Shown: positions 43,614-52,732, counted from the stretch's first letter. The stretch is 64,000 nt of DNA from Longimicrobium sp. (GCA_036377595.1 DASUYB010000130.1:1-64000), one strand, 5' to 3'. The notes: generated by a model from the letters alone, not told the origin. Made by a program: numbers and translations.

Positions 43614-45146
43614 CTACCGCTCGAGCCGGAAGCCGGGGTCCACCGCCGGCCGCTGCGGCGCGTTGGTCACGGCCCAGCCGGTGGCGTACATCCACCTCGT
43701 CATCCGCGCCAGCTTGGCGTAGTCGATCCGCTCGGCCTCGTCGCGCGGCGTGTGGTAGTCGGGGTGCAGCAGCGTGGTGAAGAAGATCGCCGGGATCCCC
43801 GCGCGCGCGTACGGCAGGTGGTCGCTGCGGAAGTACCAGAACTCCGGGTGCGCGGGGTCGTCCCAGGTGGTGTCCAGCGCGAAGCGGGTGAAACGGCGGT
43901 TCGCGTCCATCGCCATCTCCACCAGCCGCACGGAGTTGCGGTGCGGCGGCACGGCGCCCAGCAGCGCGGCGCTGTCCGGCCGGTTGCGCCCGATCATGTC
44001 GCCGTTCAGCACCGCCACCAGCGCGCCCTTCGGCACCGTCGGATGCTCGACGAACCAGCGCGAGCCCAGCAGCCCGCGCTCCTCCGCGCCGTGCCAGACG
44101 AAGAGCGCGGTGCGCTTCCCCGGCTGCCGCGCGAACGCCCGGCCGATGGCCAGCATCGCCACGCTCACCGTGCCGTTGTCGTCGGCGCCGTTCCAGATCG
44201 AGTCGCCGTTGGCGGGGAAGCGGACGCCGTCGTGGTCCTGGTGCCCGCTGAACACCACGTACTCGCGCCGCAGCGACGGGTCCGCGCCGGAGACCATCGC
44301 CACCACGTTCACCGACGGGTAGACGAACGACTCGCTGGAGATGCGCGCCACGAGCCGCTGCCCCGGCCGCTGCAGCGCCTCCGCCATCCCCCGCCGCAGC
44401 CAGACCACCGGCGCGCGCGACGGGCGCCGCGGCTCCACGCCGGCCGAGTCGAGCCCGTACGTCCCCCGCTCCATGTACGACGACTGCACGTCGAACTGCG
44501 TGTCGGCGATGGAGTCGGAGACCAGCAGCACGGCCGCCGCGCCGCGCGCCAGGAAGGTCTCCGCGCGGTCGCGCAGCGCGGCGCGCACGTAGCGCCACGC
44601 CCACAGGCTCACCGAGCGCGGGGGTACGGCGCGCGGCGGCGTCACCACCGCCGCGACGGCCTTGCCGCGGAGATCCATCCCCGCCAGCGCGGCGCTGTCT
44701 CCCTCCCCCACCCACACGACCGGGGCGTCGATGACCGCGTCCGCCGGAGAGACGACGGTCGCCTCGCGCCAGAGGGCGAGCGCGCGGCCGCCCACCTCGA
44801 TGCGGCTGTGGCCGGCGACGCGCACGCGGCGCATGGGCCAGAACTGGAAGAAGGTGCCGTCGTCGCCGGCGGGCTGGAGACCGGCCGCGCGGGCGCGCTC
44901 GGCCAGCCACATCGACGCGCGCAGCTCGTCCAGCGTCCCCGCCTCGCGCCCGCGGAAGGTGTCCGCCGCCATCGCCGTCAGGTCGCGCCGCAGGTCGGCC
45001 TCGCGGATGGCGCTGAACGCGGGCGGATCGCCGCCGGGGCCGTTCATGGAGGTCACGCGGATCTCGCCCTGCGCCGCCAGCGCGCGCGGGAGGGCGGCGG
45101 AGAGCGCGAGGAGGACGAGCGCGCGCGGCATCTTCATCTGCGTCAC
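43614..45146 (-). CDS. Secreted M28 family metallopeptidase
   Basis: This 510-residue protein has a signal peptide ending RALAAQ. Metal and catalytic residues of M28 are in place: His302 and Asp304 (SGHQDHDG), Asp322 (NGADDNG), Glu355-Glu356 (WHGAEERG), Asp383 (NGDMIG) and His465 (HPDYHTPRDE). The region 130-270 is a protease-associated (PA)-type insert. It should release N-terminal residues in the periplasm. Most of the window's other proteases are also exported. Confidence 0.92.
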   Translation of the reverse strand: MTQMKMPRALVLLALSAALPRALAAQGEIRVTSMNGPGGDPPAFSAIREADLRRDLTAMAADTFRGREAGTLDELRASMWLAERARAAGLQPAGDDGTFFQFWPMRRVRVAGHSRIEVGGRALALWREATVVSPADAVIDAPVVWVGEGDSAALAGMDLRGKAVAAVVTPPRAVPPRSVSLWAWRYVRAALRDRAETFLARGAAAVLLVSDSIADTQFDVQSSYMERGTYGLDSAGVEPRRPSRAPVVWLRRGMAEALQRPGQRLVARISSESFVYPSVNVVAMVSGADPSLRREYVVFSGHQDHDGVRFPANGDSIWNGADDNGTVSVAMLAIGRAFARQPGKRTALFVWHGAEERGLLGSRWFVEHPTVPKGALVAVLNGDMIGRNRPDSAALLGAVPPHRNSVRLVEMAMDANRRFTRFALDTTWDDPAHPEFWYFRSDHLPYARAGIPAIFFTTLLHPDYHTPRDEAERIDYAKLARMTRWMYATGWAVTNAPQRPAVDPGFRLER

Positions 45147-45210
45147 CGAATCGGAGAGGATGGGGATCGCGGAGATGGGAGATTATATCGCGTCGCACCG
45201 GATCTCAATA

Positions 45211-45287
45211 AAGAAGGGCTCACACAGGGTCAGCAGAGGAAGCAGCCAACAAACCGCTTCCCCTGCCGACTTTGCGTGAGCCCTTCT
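45211..45287. repeat. Family A palindrome, copy 5 (degenerate)
   Basis: AAGAAGGGCTCACACAGGGT at the left mirrors TTTGCGTGAGCCCTTCTT at the right; the core has drifted. It is 11 nt past the minus-strand stop at 45298 and ends in TTTT on the plus strand. Confidence 0.75.
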
Positions 45288-45297
45288 TTTCAGCTCC

Positions 45298-45840
45298 TCA
45301 GATGCCGGTCTGGCGGAAGAGGCGGAGGCGGAGCCGGGCGCGGTCGTGCACGCGCTCGGCGGGCCAGGCGGGCGCCAGCTCCTCGCAGCACGCGGCGATC
45401 TCCTCGTGCACGTGGCCCCACGAGCACGTCCGCCGCATCACCCGCGAGATCCACCACCCCGGCACCGCGTCGGCCAGCGCGAACAGGTCCGCCAGCCGCT
45501 CGGGATGGCGCACGTACCCCTCGTCGGCCAGGCACACCGCGCCCGACGAGTCTTCGGCCAGCACGTGCGCGGCCTGGTGGCGCAGCGCCAGCCCCAGGTC
45601 CATCCCCCGCGCGCCGCCGTTCACCAGCACCGGGTGCACGCCCTCGCACAGCGGCAGCGTCATCCCCATCGCGCCCGAGCGGAAGGGGAAGATCTCCACG
45701 TGGCAGCCGCTGGCCGCCAGCAGCGCCCCCACCTGGTCGGGGGTGATGGGCGCGCCCGCCGCCGCGTAGTCGTCCACCGCACCGCGCGCGGCCGCCACGA
45801 GACGAGCGGCCGACGCGATCACCATTGCGTCGCTCGACAT
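45298..45840 (-). CDS. ImmA/IrrE-like protein with altered HExxH motif
   Basis: A 180-residue protein. The region LRHQAAHVLAEDSS (His88, Gln89, His92) lies where ImmA/IrrE proteases have HExxH, with the catalytic Glu replaced by Gln. The following ADEGYVRHPERLADLFALAD resembles the ExxxxxFAxxLLMP region. If homology holds, it may bind zinc and its partner but not cleave. The gene is followed by a degenerate family A palindrome; upstream is a 700-nt AT-rich spacer and an XRE regulator. Confidence 0.6.
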   Translation of the reverse strand: MSSDAMVIASAARLVAAARGAVDDYAAAGAPITPDQVGALLAASGCHVEIFPFRSGAMGMTLPLCEGVHPVLVNGGARGMDLGLALRHQAAHVLAEDSSGAVCLADEGYVRHPERLADLFALADAVPGWWISRVMRRTCSWGHVHEEIAACCEELAPAWPAERVHDRARLRLRLFRQTGI

Positions 45841-46551
45841 GCTGTGCCTCCGCTCGCTCGTTGCGGCTTCGACGGGACCGGCGCCGCGGCGCCGCGCCCG
45901 GTCAGTTTCGTGTCATGTTGAACACCGGAGGATCATGCCATGTTCCGACAATTTTATTGTAAAGTTTTTTTCCACCAAAATTCTGAAAACGGTTCCATCT
46001 CCAAGCCCGCATTCATCTTTTGTGACATAAGCGCCATAACGTTCGAAAACAAATAGCTCATTTCAGGTAAGTAAAGGTCCTAAGCAGGAGTCGGGCCGAC
46101 GTGGAAGCACTTTGCACCTGCGGCGGTCGAAGTGCTACCGCCGTCGGGGGCCTCATCGCGACGATGTGCCGCCATCTATGTCTGCGGCTCGAGCCTGCAG
46201 TACACCATCTTCTGCATGGTGAGAAAGCGCGAAAGGCCCGGCCGGACCCAAGTGGTTCCGGCAAGGCCTTTCCCGGCAATCTCCCAGTTGTTCCCGTCTA
46301 TCTGTTCCTGTCCCGTTCCGTCCCGTCGATCCGGGTGCGGGCGGCGAAGACCGCCCTCCACCGCGGTAGCCTCTCGCGAGGCGTCCCGCCGGCCTCCGCC
46401 GCCCGGTTCCTGGACGCAAAAAGGCCCCGCCCCGGGCTTCCCGGGAGCAGGACCTGAGCGCGTCCGTTGTCGTGGTTTTCCTGCTGTAAAAATATGTATT
46501 CCACAGTCGCCCGTCAAGGCGTGCCCACAACACCTTTGACGCGTGGAGCTT
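45841..46551. other. AT-rich intergenic region with hairpins
   Basis: The part at about 45930-46080 is unusually AT-rich for the window. A TACAAT-type -10 on the minus strand near 45960 may drive the ImmA-like gene. AAAGGCC.../...GGCCTTT pairs around 46229-46274, and CCCGGGC.../...GCCCGGG-like stems occur near 46430. No convincing gene was found on either strand. Confidence 0.55.
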
Positions 46552-46998
46552 CTACAGCGCCCCTTCCTCCACGCGCGCGTGCAGCTGGTACCACCAGCCG
46601 GGGAGCGCGCCGCGCGCGGTGAGCATCCGCCGCAGCCCCTCGAGCACGTCGAGCTTGCGCAGCCGCTCGCCGCCTGGCGGGGCGATGGCCGCCACGAACG
46701 GGGCCATCGCCTCGAGGGTGAAGGGATCCGCCTTCACCCCCGCCGTTTCTCCCGCGACTCCGTCCCCGGCGGACGGCACCGCATCCCCACCAGAAGTCAG
46801 CCATTCGGGCGTGGTTCCCGCCAGCTCGGCGATGCGCTGCACCGTCCAGGCGTGCGGTACCGCGCCGCCCGACTCCCATCGCGCCACGGACCCGGCGTGC
46901 ACCCCCAGGCGCCGCGCAAGCTCGCCCCGGTCCCACCCCTGGCGCTCGCGCGCCGCGCGGATGCGGAACCCCACGCATCTCCGCTCGTCGGTCGTCAT
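46552..46998 (-). CDS. XRE-family transcriptional regulator
   Basis: The product is 148 residues. The N-terminal helix-turn-helix reads FRIRAARERQGWDRGELARR, then LGVHAGSVARWESGGAVP with the recognition helix SVARWE. The C-terminal half (90-148) is unrelated to known effector domains. It is divergent from a zinc-ribbon gene; the shared 175-nt region contains AACGA-TCAGAT-TCGTT, a possible operator. Confidence 0.88.
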   Translation of the reverse strand: MTTDERRCVGFRIRAARERQGWDRGELARRLGVHAGSVARWESGGAVPHAWTVQRIAELAGTTPEWLTSGGDAVPSAGDGVAGETAGVKADPFTLEAMAPFVAAIAPPGGERLRKLDVLEGLRRMLTARGALPGWWYQLHARVEEGAL

Positions 46999-47042
46999 CG
47001 TTCCACTCCCCGGTCCAATCCTGCGGCTGCTACGCCCAGCGG

Positions 47043-47080
47043 TTGACAGCGACGAAACAAACGATCAGATTCGTTATAAG
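47043..47080. promoter_or_regulatory. Candidate promoter/operator of the divergent XRE module
   Basis: TTGACA at 47043-47048 and TATAAG at 47075-47080 bracket the dyad AACGATCAGATTCGTT (47060-47075). The spacing between the two hexamers (26 nt) is too long for one sigma70 promoter, so this is a probable operator region, with the start sites not settled. Confidence 0.4.
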
Positions 47081-47172
47081 TGTTAAACATGTGGAGGCGT
47101 GGTGTCAACGGTCCCGTTGGTCGGGCGGGAGGTTCCCCGCAAGTGTTTACCCAATTCCAGGAGGTCGGAACA

Positions 47173-47475
47173 ATGCAGTCCAGCGTTCCAGCCGGACCCC
47201 CGGACGCGCCGCGCACGGTGCGGCGCGTGCTCCGCCCCAGGCCGCCCTCGGAGGAGCCGCAGCAGCCGGAGCGGGGTGACGACGGCCGGCTGCTTCGCCC
47301 CGCGGCCAGCTGTCCGCGCTGCGGCGCGCGCCCGGCGATGCGGGTGACGCCGGCGGTGGTGCGCGCGCTCGACGGGCAGCCGCCGACGATGAGGATCGGC
47401 ACCTACCAGTGCCAGCGCCGCGGGTGCGGCGCCATCTACGACATCAGCGCCGCCGCCTTCCAGCGCGCGAGCTGA
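47173..47475 (+). CDS. Zinc-ribbon protein divergent from the XRE regulator
   Basis: A 100-residue protein after the very strong Shine-Dalgarno AGGAGGT (47158-47164). A four-Cys zinc ribbon follows a disordered Pro-rich N-terminus: CPRCGARPAM about 46-49 and CQRRGCGAIYDIS near the C-terminus. Such proteins resemble small phage- or plasmid-type regulators and translational activators but no family can be assigned. Confidence 0.75.
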   Translation: MQSSVPAGPPDAPRTVRRVLRPRPPSEEPQQPERGDDGRLLRPAASCPRCGARPAMRVTPAVVRALDGQPPTMRIGTYQCQRRGCGAIYDISAAAFQRAS

Positions 47476-47653
47476 GCCCCCTTCTGCCGCGGCGGCCCCC
47501 TCCCCCGCTGCGCTACAATCCGCCACAGACAGAGGCCGGGGATCGCCGGCCCAAGCGACCGAAGCGAGACCGGCGCCGCCACGAGGGCGCCCGGTGAGCA
47601 TGCGTGCGCCGTCCGCGCGCGCTGGCGGACCCACGCGCGCAGGGAGGTACGCG

Positions 47654-48163
47654 ATGGACCCCGTACTTCACGCACGCGTCGCGCCCGGGATGGCCCTGGG
47701 CGCGGCGCTGCTGCAGACCAACGACACCACGGCCGCCGGGCAGCTGCCGGTGGATCCCACGCTCATCCCCGGCGCCGGGCGGGGCGGGATCGACCCGCTG
47801 AACACGGTGGGGCTGGCGCTGCTGGCCTACGGGCTGGTTCAGCTGCTGTCGAAGGTGGTGGACAAGCTCCCCGTGTGGCGCGGCGGCGGCGACGCAGCGC
47901 CCGCGGCCGGCGGCGCCGCGGCCGCGGGCTTCACGGCGGAGGACCGCAAGCGGCTGGAGCGCGTGTACGAGCAGGCGGTGGCCGACCGGCAGCGCCTGGA
48001 GCGGCTGGAAGACGCGGTGCGCGAGCAGCTGACCGTGCACCAGCGCCTCATCGGCCAGGCGCTCAACGAGCTGCGCGAGGCGCATGTCAAGCTCGACAAC
48101 GTGCTGCGCAAGCTCCGCGCGCTGTGGACCCGCGTCGGCCGGCGGCGGAAGGACCGGGGATGA
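47654..48163 (+). CDS. Membrane coiled-coil protein
   Basis: This protein of 169 residues has a GGAGG upstream (47643-47647). It has one hydrophobic segment at about 52-70 (TVGLALLAYGLVQLLSKVV) and a coiled coil in the C-terminal half (EDRKRLERVYEQAVADRQRL, LDNVLRKLRALWTRVGRR). The N-terminal portion is polar. No known family. A family A palindrome follows 22 nt after the stop. Confidence 0.72.
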   Translation: MDPVLHARVAPGMALGAALLQTNDTTAAGQLPVDPTLIPGAGRGGIDPLNTVGLALLAYGLVQLLSKVVDKLPVWRGGGDAAPAAGGAAAAGFTAEDRKRLERVYEQAVADRQRLERLEDAVREQLTVHQRLIGQALNELREAHVKLDNVLRKLRALWTRVGRRRKDRG

Positions 48164-48185
48164 GGGCGACGAACCCAGAGCAGGC

Positions 48186-48239
48186 CTCACGCGGAGGCGC
48201 GGAGGGCGCGGTGCTGAGTTCTCCGCGTCTCCGCGTGAT
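48186..48239. repeat. Family A palindrome, copy 6
   Basis: CTCACGCGGAGGCGCGGAG mirrors CTCCGCGTCTCCGCGTGAT with one or two mismatches. It has the shortest arms of the family and a GCTGAGTTCTC loop. The rest of 48240-48571 holds no gene or clear promoter. Confidence 0.85.
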
Positions 48240-48571
48240 ACGTTGGTGTTCGGGACGCGCGTAGCGGGAACAGGAGCCAGGCGTCAGCGGCCGAAGGGGA
48301 CACATCCCGGCATAGTGGACGCAACGCTGGAGCAGCGGTGGCGGCTTTCTGGCACATCCAAAGCGGCCACCGGAATCCGAGATGGGTGGTAAACGCTGTC
48401 GGGGCGATGACCTGCGCCTGTACAGTTTCACGCAAAGTGCTGTCCTGAGGCCATTTACACGGTTTCGGACCCGTTGACGTGAACGCCGTGATGCATCATC
48501 CTTGGGGCACGGCGGACGCGGCTCCTCGCGCCACCGCCTGCACGTCCACACCCACTCAGGAGAGCGAGCGT

Positions 48572-48772
48572 ATGTCCCATCAGGTCGAGCTCGACTGGGT
48601 CGCGCGTCTCCGCGCCGCGGGTTATCACGTGACCGCCGCCACGCGCGACGATCTGCCGCCCCCCGTCCACACCCTGCCGCCCCGCGGCGCCGCCGCCTTC
48701 GCGGGGATCCGACACCTGCTCGGCAGGCTGTTCCACCGCAGGTCCGCGGGGGTGCCGTATGCTGTTCCTTGA
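48572..48772 (+). CDS. Putative antitoxin-position small protein
   Basis: A 66-residue protein (MSHQVELDWVARLRAAGYHV start) overlapping the VapC-like gene by 14 nt, the usual antitoxin-toxin geometry. It has no visible DNA-binding motif of the known VapB families (no AbrB or RHH pattern), so its role is inferred from position only. Confidence 0.55.
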   Translation: MSHQVELDWVARLRAAGYHVTAATRDDLPPPVHTLPPRGAAAFAGIRHLLGRLFHRRSAGVPYAVP

Positions 48773-49274
48773 CGCCTGCGCCCTCGTCAAGCGCTACCTG
48801 CACGAGGGGATCAGCAGCCAGAGGATGAAGGAGATCACGGGCCGTCCCGTCCGCTGGGGCGGCCTGGTCGTTTCGGAGTTCGTGGAGATCGAGGTGGTGT
48901 CCGGCATCGCGAAGTCCGCGCGCGAGTACCGCAACCCGCTAGGACGCGGCGAGGCGCTGCGGCGGGTCCCGAAGACGGTGGACGAGTTCCAGCGCGCGTT
49001 CCGCGGCGGCGCTTTCACCATCGTGCACGTGGACGAGGCGCTGGTGCAGGCGGGGATCGCGGAGCTGAGGCGGAACCCCCAGCACGAGATCGGCGCGGGC
49101 GACGCCATCCACCTGGCCACAGCGCTAGGGATCGTGCGCGACACCGGCGCGCCGCTGGTGTTCGCCACGGCCGACCAGGGGCTGTACTCCGCGGCCCGCC
49201 GCCACGGCCTGCAGGTCTTCAACCCGAACTACGAAGGCGCGCGGGAGCTGGAGGCGCTGCTACACCGGTGCTGA
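48759..49274 (+). CDS. PIN-domain ribonuclease, VapC-like toxin
   Basis: The gene encodes 171 residues. Conserved acidic residues of the PIN fold are seen: Asp5 (FLDACALVKRYL), Glu43 (SEFVEIEV), Asp in GAGDAIHLATAL and Asp in FATADQGL. Such proteins cleave tRNA or rRNA when released by the antitoxin. A translation-coupled small gene precedes it and a strong terminator follows. Confidence 0.85.
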   Translation: MLFLDACALVKRYLHEGISSQRMKEITGRPVRWGGLVVSEFVEIEVVSGIAKSAREYRNPLGRGEALRRVPKTVDEFQRAFRGGAFTIVHVDEALVQAGIAELRRNPQHEIGAGDAIHLATALGIVRDTGAPLVFATADQGLYSAARRHGLQVFNPNYEGARELEALLHRC

Positions 49275-49343
49275 TCCCGCGCCGGCGGCGGCGATCGCCG
49301 TAAGGCGAAGACGGCTGGAGCGCGATCTCCACCACCCCACGAC

Positions 49344-49378
49344 GAAGCCCCCGCCGTCACGGTGACGGCGGGGGCTTC
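49344..49378. terminator. Bidirectional terminator
   Basis: GAAGCCCCCGCCGTCAC (49344-49360) is fully complementary to 49362-49378. It lies between the convergent VapC-like gene and the M30 peptidase gene. T-rich flanks are short on both sides. Confidence 0.8.
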
Positions 49379-49404
49379 ATTCGCGTTCGGTTGCAGCGCG
49401 GAGA

Positions 49405-51336
49405 CTACTTCGTGCGCACCACGTTCACGGTCACGCCGTTGGGCCCGTCGACGGCGTTGGCGTCGCGGCGGGCGCCGCTGGTGGTGGACGGCCGCAGGCG
49501 CTCGGCGATGCGGCGCTCGCGCAGGCGCAGGCGCAGCTCCAGCCCGCCGTCGTACGGCCGCGACAGCCCGTAGTGGTCCAGCGGGAAGGGCGAGACCAGG
49601 CTCGACTCGGCCGTGCGGCTGGGGTTGGGCGGACCGACCGGCGCGATCACGTTCGCCGCCGTCACCCCGATGCCGATGGTCGCGTCGGAGGTGGCCGAGC
49701 CGTAGAAGGGGATCACCACGAACTCGGCCCCGGCCGCGCCGCCCGCCGGGCAGAGCGCCACGCCGGTGCCCATCACCACCTGGTGCACGTCGCCCACGTT
49801 CAGGTTCAGCACCGTGCAGGCGCCCGCCACCGTGCCTCCCGACGGCGCCACGCGGATGTCGCCCTGCTGCCCCGCGGCCACGCCGAACTTCAGGTACGCG
49901 GCCGAGCCCGCCTTCACCGACACGCCGGTGGTGCCGGCGCCCAGCGTGCTCACCTGCAGCGGATACGTGCCGCCCAGCCCCGAGTTCTTGAAGATGTCGC
50001 GATAGTTCCAGCTGGGCTGCGTGAACTGCGCGCCCGTGGTGAAGCCCGCGTCGTCGGTGTAGTTCGACACCGCCCAGTCGCGCGCCCACGCCGTGGCGTC
50101 GGTGCCGGTGGCCGCGTTCAGGTTGCCGATGCCGGTGGTGCTGGAGTTGACCAGCGCCGCCCAGAACGCCGGCTCGCTCCCGCCCTTGCGGTCGGCCAGG
50201 TAGCGCAGGTAGCTCCACGTGGCGCCGCGGGTCTCCAGCTCGTCGTTGTTGGCCCAGGGCGAGTTGGGCGCCGGCGCGCGCAGGTACTCGCGGTAGCGCA
50301 CCGTGTTCTGGATCATGAACTCGTTGAAGTCGTCGAGCTGCGCCTGGCTGGCCAGGATCTGCGCCTGCCCCAGGTTCTGCCGCGGCGAGCGCCCGCTCTC
50401 GGCGTAGTAGACCAGCTCCTCGGCCACGTGCGACAGCCCCTCGTCCAGCCACAGCGTCTCGGCGGGCGCGTGCGTCACGTACAGCCGGCGCGAGTGGTTG
50501 ATCAGGTGCTGCAGCTCGTGCGCGGTGGTGCTGAGCGTGCTCTCGCGCACGTACGCCTTGTCGCGCACGTGCCCGTTGATGCTCCCGGTGGGGTCCACCG
50601 ACAGCAGGTAGAACATCTCGGCCAGGTTGCTGGTCGGGCAGGCCTGGAACTGCGAGGTCTCCGTGCGCGGGAAGAGGTCGCGCTCGTAGAAGAAGCCGCC
50701 GTAGATGAACCCGGCGCCCGGCGGGGTCAGCTCGTTCACCGCGCGGGTGTAGAGGATGATGACCTTGCCGTTGGCGTCGAGGTCGGTCGGCGTGCCGAAG
50801 TTGGCGATGTCGGTGGGATAGATCTTGGCCTCGAACTCGTCGGCGATCGACTGGTACTCGGCCGCCGTGAAGCCCCCCGACGGGTTGTTCAGGTCCTCGT
50901 AGATCGCCACGTGCGCCGCGCTGGCCACCTGCCGGGCGGGATGGTAGACGGGCTCCTCGCACCCCGTCTCGCTCAGCGCGTCGACGTTGAAGGTCTTGAT
51001 GGAGCCCTGCGCCAGCACGTTGATGGTGGAGGTGTCGGTCTGCCCCCCCGCCTTCACGATGATGTCGGTGGTGCCGACGGACACGCCGGTGACCTTGCCG
51101 TCGCCGGTGACCGAGGCCACGCCGGGGTTCTCGCTCTTGAAGCTGGCGCCGTTCACCGACACGGTGGTGCCCGCGTCGTTCTTCCCCGTCACGGTCAGGC
51201 GGAAGGTGTCGCCCACGCTCAGGAAGTAGGTGCTGGGCTCCACGTCGAGCTGGGCCAGCGGTTCGCCTCCCGTGCCGTCGCTGCAGGCGGCCAGGCCGCC
51301 CAGGGCAAGTAGGAGGAGCGGGAGGGTACGCTTCAT
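49405..51336 (-). CDS. M30 (hyicolysin)-type metallopeptidase lipoprotein with Big2 domain
   Basis: The predicted 643-residue product has a lipoprotein signal (LALGGLAACSD). Residues 28-108 form an Ig-like Big2 domain (TVTGKNDAGTTVSVNG, GVASVTGDGKVTGVSVGTTD). The catalytic motif is His273-Glu274-x2-His277 (TAHELQHLIN), with a downstream LWLDEGLSHVAEEL containing Glu299 as the third-ligand candidate. This is the M30 layout. The C-terminal part is probably a beta-rich domain. It acts outside the cytoplasm on proteins of unknown identity. Confidence 0.87.
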   Translation of the reverse strand: MKRTLPLLLLALGGLAACSDGTGGEPLAQLDVEPSTYFLSVGDTFRLTVTGKNDAGTTVSVNGASFKSENPGVASVTGDGKVTGVSVGTTDIIVKAGGQTDTSTINVLAQGSIKTFNVDALSETGCEEPVYHPARQVASAAHVAIYEDLNNPSGGFTAAEYQSIADEFEAKIYPTDIANFGTPTDLDANGKVIILYTRAVNELTPPGAGFIYGGFFYERDLFPRTETSQFQACPTSNLAEMFYLLSVDPTGSINGHVRDKAYVRESTLSTTAHELQHLINHSRRLYVTHAPAETLWLDEGLSHVAEELVYYAESGRSPRQNLGQAQILASQAQLDDFNEFMIQNTVRYREYLRAPAPNSPWANNDELETRGATWSYLRYLADRKGGSEPAFWAALVNSSTTGIGNLNAATGTDATAWARDWAVSNYTDDAGFTTGAQFTQPSWNYRDIFKNSGLGGTYPLQVSTLGAGTTGVSVKAGSAAYLKFGVAAGQQGDIRVAPSGGTVAGACTVLNLNVGDVHQVVMGTGVALCPAGGAAGAEFVVIPFYGSATSDATIGIGVTAANVIAPVGPPNPSRTAESSLVSPFPLDHYGLSRPYDGGLELRLRLRERRIAERLRPSTTSGARRDANAVDGPNGVTVNVVRTK

Positions 51337-51666
51337 GTTGGGCTCAGCGGTGAGGGATCGGTGCCCGCGCGCTCTCGCGCGGACGCGTTAGAACGCCCCG
51401 CGCGGCACGTCTGCGACACGCGCGGGAAGCTGGTGGTTCGTCTGCTGCCGGATAGTGTAGGAACGTCCGTCCGAAAACGGAAGGCACCCCCGACCGCCGC
51501 GCGCGCCCGCACGGCGGTGTTCCTGCGCCCACAACTCGATGCAGTGAAAGGAGTTGTACGCATTCGCGGTGCGATGGTTCCGCGGGTGTGGTCCGGCCGC
51601 GCGGCGGGTGCTATCTTCCCGCGCCGCTCCCGGCCCAACCCGCACTCCGTCTACGTTCTTCGAGCC
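51337..51666. other. Intergenic region, nothing recognised
   Basis: 330 nt between the divergent M30 and argF genes. Both promoters should lie here, but no -35/-10 pair, ARG-box-like dyad or attenuator hairpin was evident. Confidence 0.4.
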
Positions 51667-52584
51667 ATGCCCGACGTCCGCCACTTCCTGTCCATCCCCG
51701 ACTTCACGCGCGAGGAGCTGATCGCCACGCTCGACCTGGCGGCGCGCATGAAGCGGGGCGAATACGCCGCGAAGCCGCTGGCGGGCAAGACGCTGGCCAT
51801 GATCTTCACCAAGAGCTCCACGCGCACCCGCGTGTCGTTCGAGGTGGGAACGTACCAGCTGGGCGGCCACGCGCTCTTCCTCTCCAGCCGCGACATCCAG
51901 CTGGGTCGCGGCGAGCCCATCGCCGACACCGCCCGCGTGCTCAGCCGCTACGTGGACGGGATCATGATCCGCACCTTCGCGCAGCAGGACGTGGAAGACC
52001 TGGCGCGCTTCGGGTCGATCCCGGTGATCAACGGGCTGACCGACCTGCTTCATCCGTGCCAGATCATGGCCGACCTGCAGACCATCCGCGAGAGCTTCGG
52101 GCCCGACCTCGAGCCGGTGAAGGTGGCGTGGGTGGGCGACGGCAACAACATGGCCAACTCCTGGCTGAACGCCGCGTACCGCCTGGGCTTCGAGCTGCGC
52201 CTGGCCGTGCCCGCCGGCTACGAGCCCGACGCGGAGATCCTGGCGCGCGCCCGCTCGGCCGCCAACGTCGTGCTCACCCACGATCCCCGCGAGGCCGTCG
52301 AAGGCGCGGACGTGGTCAACACCGACGTGTGGACGTCGATGGGCCAGGAGGAGGAGGCGCAGAAGCGGCTGCGCGACTTCCAGGGCTACTACGTGGACGA
52401 CGCGCTGATGGCGCGCGCGTCCCGGCGCTCCATCTTCCTCCACTGCCTCCCCGCGCACCGCGGCGAGGAGGTGGCCGACGAGGTGATCGAGGGCCCGCGC
52501 AGCCGCGTGTGGGACGAGGCCGAGAACCGCCTGCACGCGCAGAAGGCGATCATGGTGAAGCTGATGGCCCCCGACGCCGCCTGA
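51667..52584 (+). CDS. argF: Ornithine carbamoyltransferase
   Basis: This 305-residue enzyme carries the carbamoyl-phosphate loop Ser50-Ser51-Thr52-Arg53-Thr54-Arg55, the HPCQ motif (LLHPCQIMADL), the ornithine site DVWTSMGQEEE and the C-terminal HCLPAHRGEEV. It makes citrulline from ornithine and carbamoyl phosphate in arginine synthesis. The DVWTSMG form is that of OTCase rather than aspartate carbamoyltransferase. No other arg gene is within the window. A terminator follows. Confidence 0.95.
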   Translation: MPDVRHFLSIPDFTREELIATLDLAARMKRGEYAAKPLAGKTLAMIFTKSSTRTRVSFEVGTYQLGGHALFLSSRDIQLGRGEPIADTARVLSRYVDGIMIRTFAQQDVEDLARFGSIPVINGLTDLLHPCQIMADLQTIRESFGPDLEPVKVAWVGDGNNMANSWLNAAYRLGFELRLAVPAGYEPDAEILARARSAANVVLTHDPREAVEGADVVNTDVWTSMGQEEEAQKRLRDFQGYYVDDALMARASRRSIFLHCLPAHRGEEVADEVIEGPRSRVWDEAENRLHAQKAIMVKLMAPDAA

Positions 52585-52697
52585 CCTCCGCCGCGGACGC
52601 CCTCGCGTCCCCCACGGAGGGACCGCCGCGCTCCCCGCCCGCCGACGCATTGGCTCGCATGATTGGGGACACGCGAGCGGATGGAGCACCCTACCGT

Positions 52698-52732
52698 GAA
52701 GCCCCTCGCCGGAGTGTCCGGCGAGGGGCTTC
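52698..52732 (+). terminator. Terminator after argF
   Basis: GAAGCCCCTCGCCGGA (52698-52713) and TCCGGCGAGGGGCTTC (52717-52732) form a perfect 16-bp stem with a 3-nt loop. It lies 113 nt beyond the argF stop; no T-run. Confidence 0.75.

Noticed and set aside
46101-46539. Overlapping small ORFs on both strands in the AT-rich spacer
   Set aside because: No ribosome site, no consistent residue pattern, and the sequence is dominated by hairpins. Reported as non-coding.
47173-48163. Reading this segment as a prophage with Mu-like Com and holin genes
   Set aside because: A zinc ribbon and a membrane coiled-coil protein are too general. No integrase, capsid, portal or tail gene is present, so only a weak mobile-element origin is suggested.
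51337-51666. Arginine operator upstream of argF
   Set aside because: No ARG-box-like 18-bp dyad could be seen in the 330 nt.
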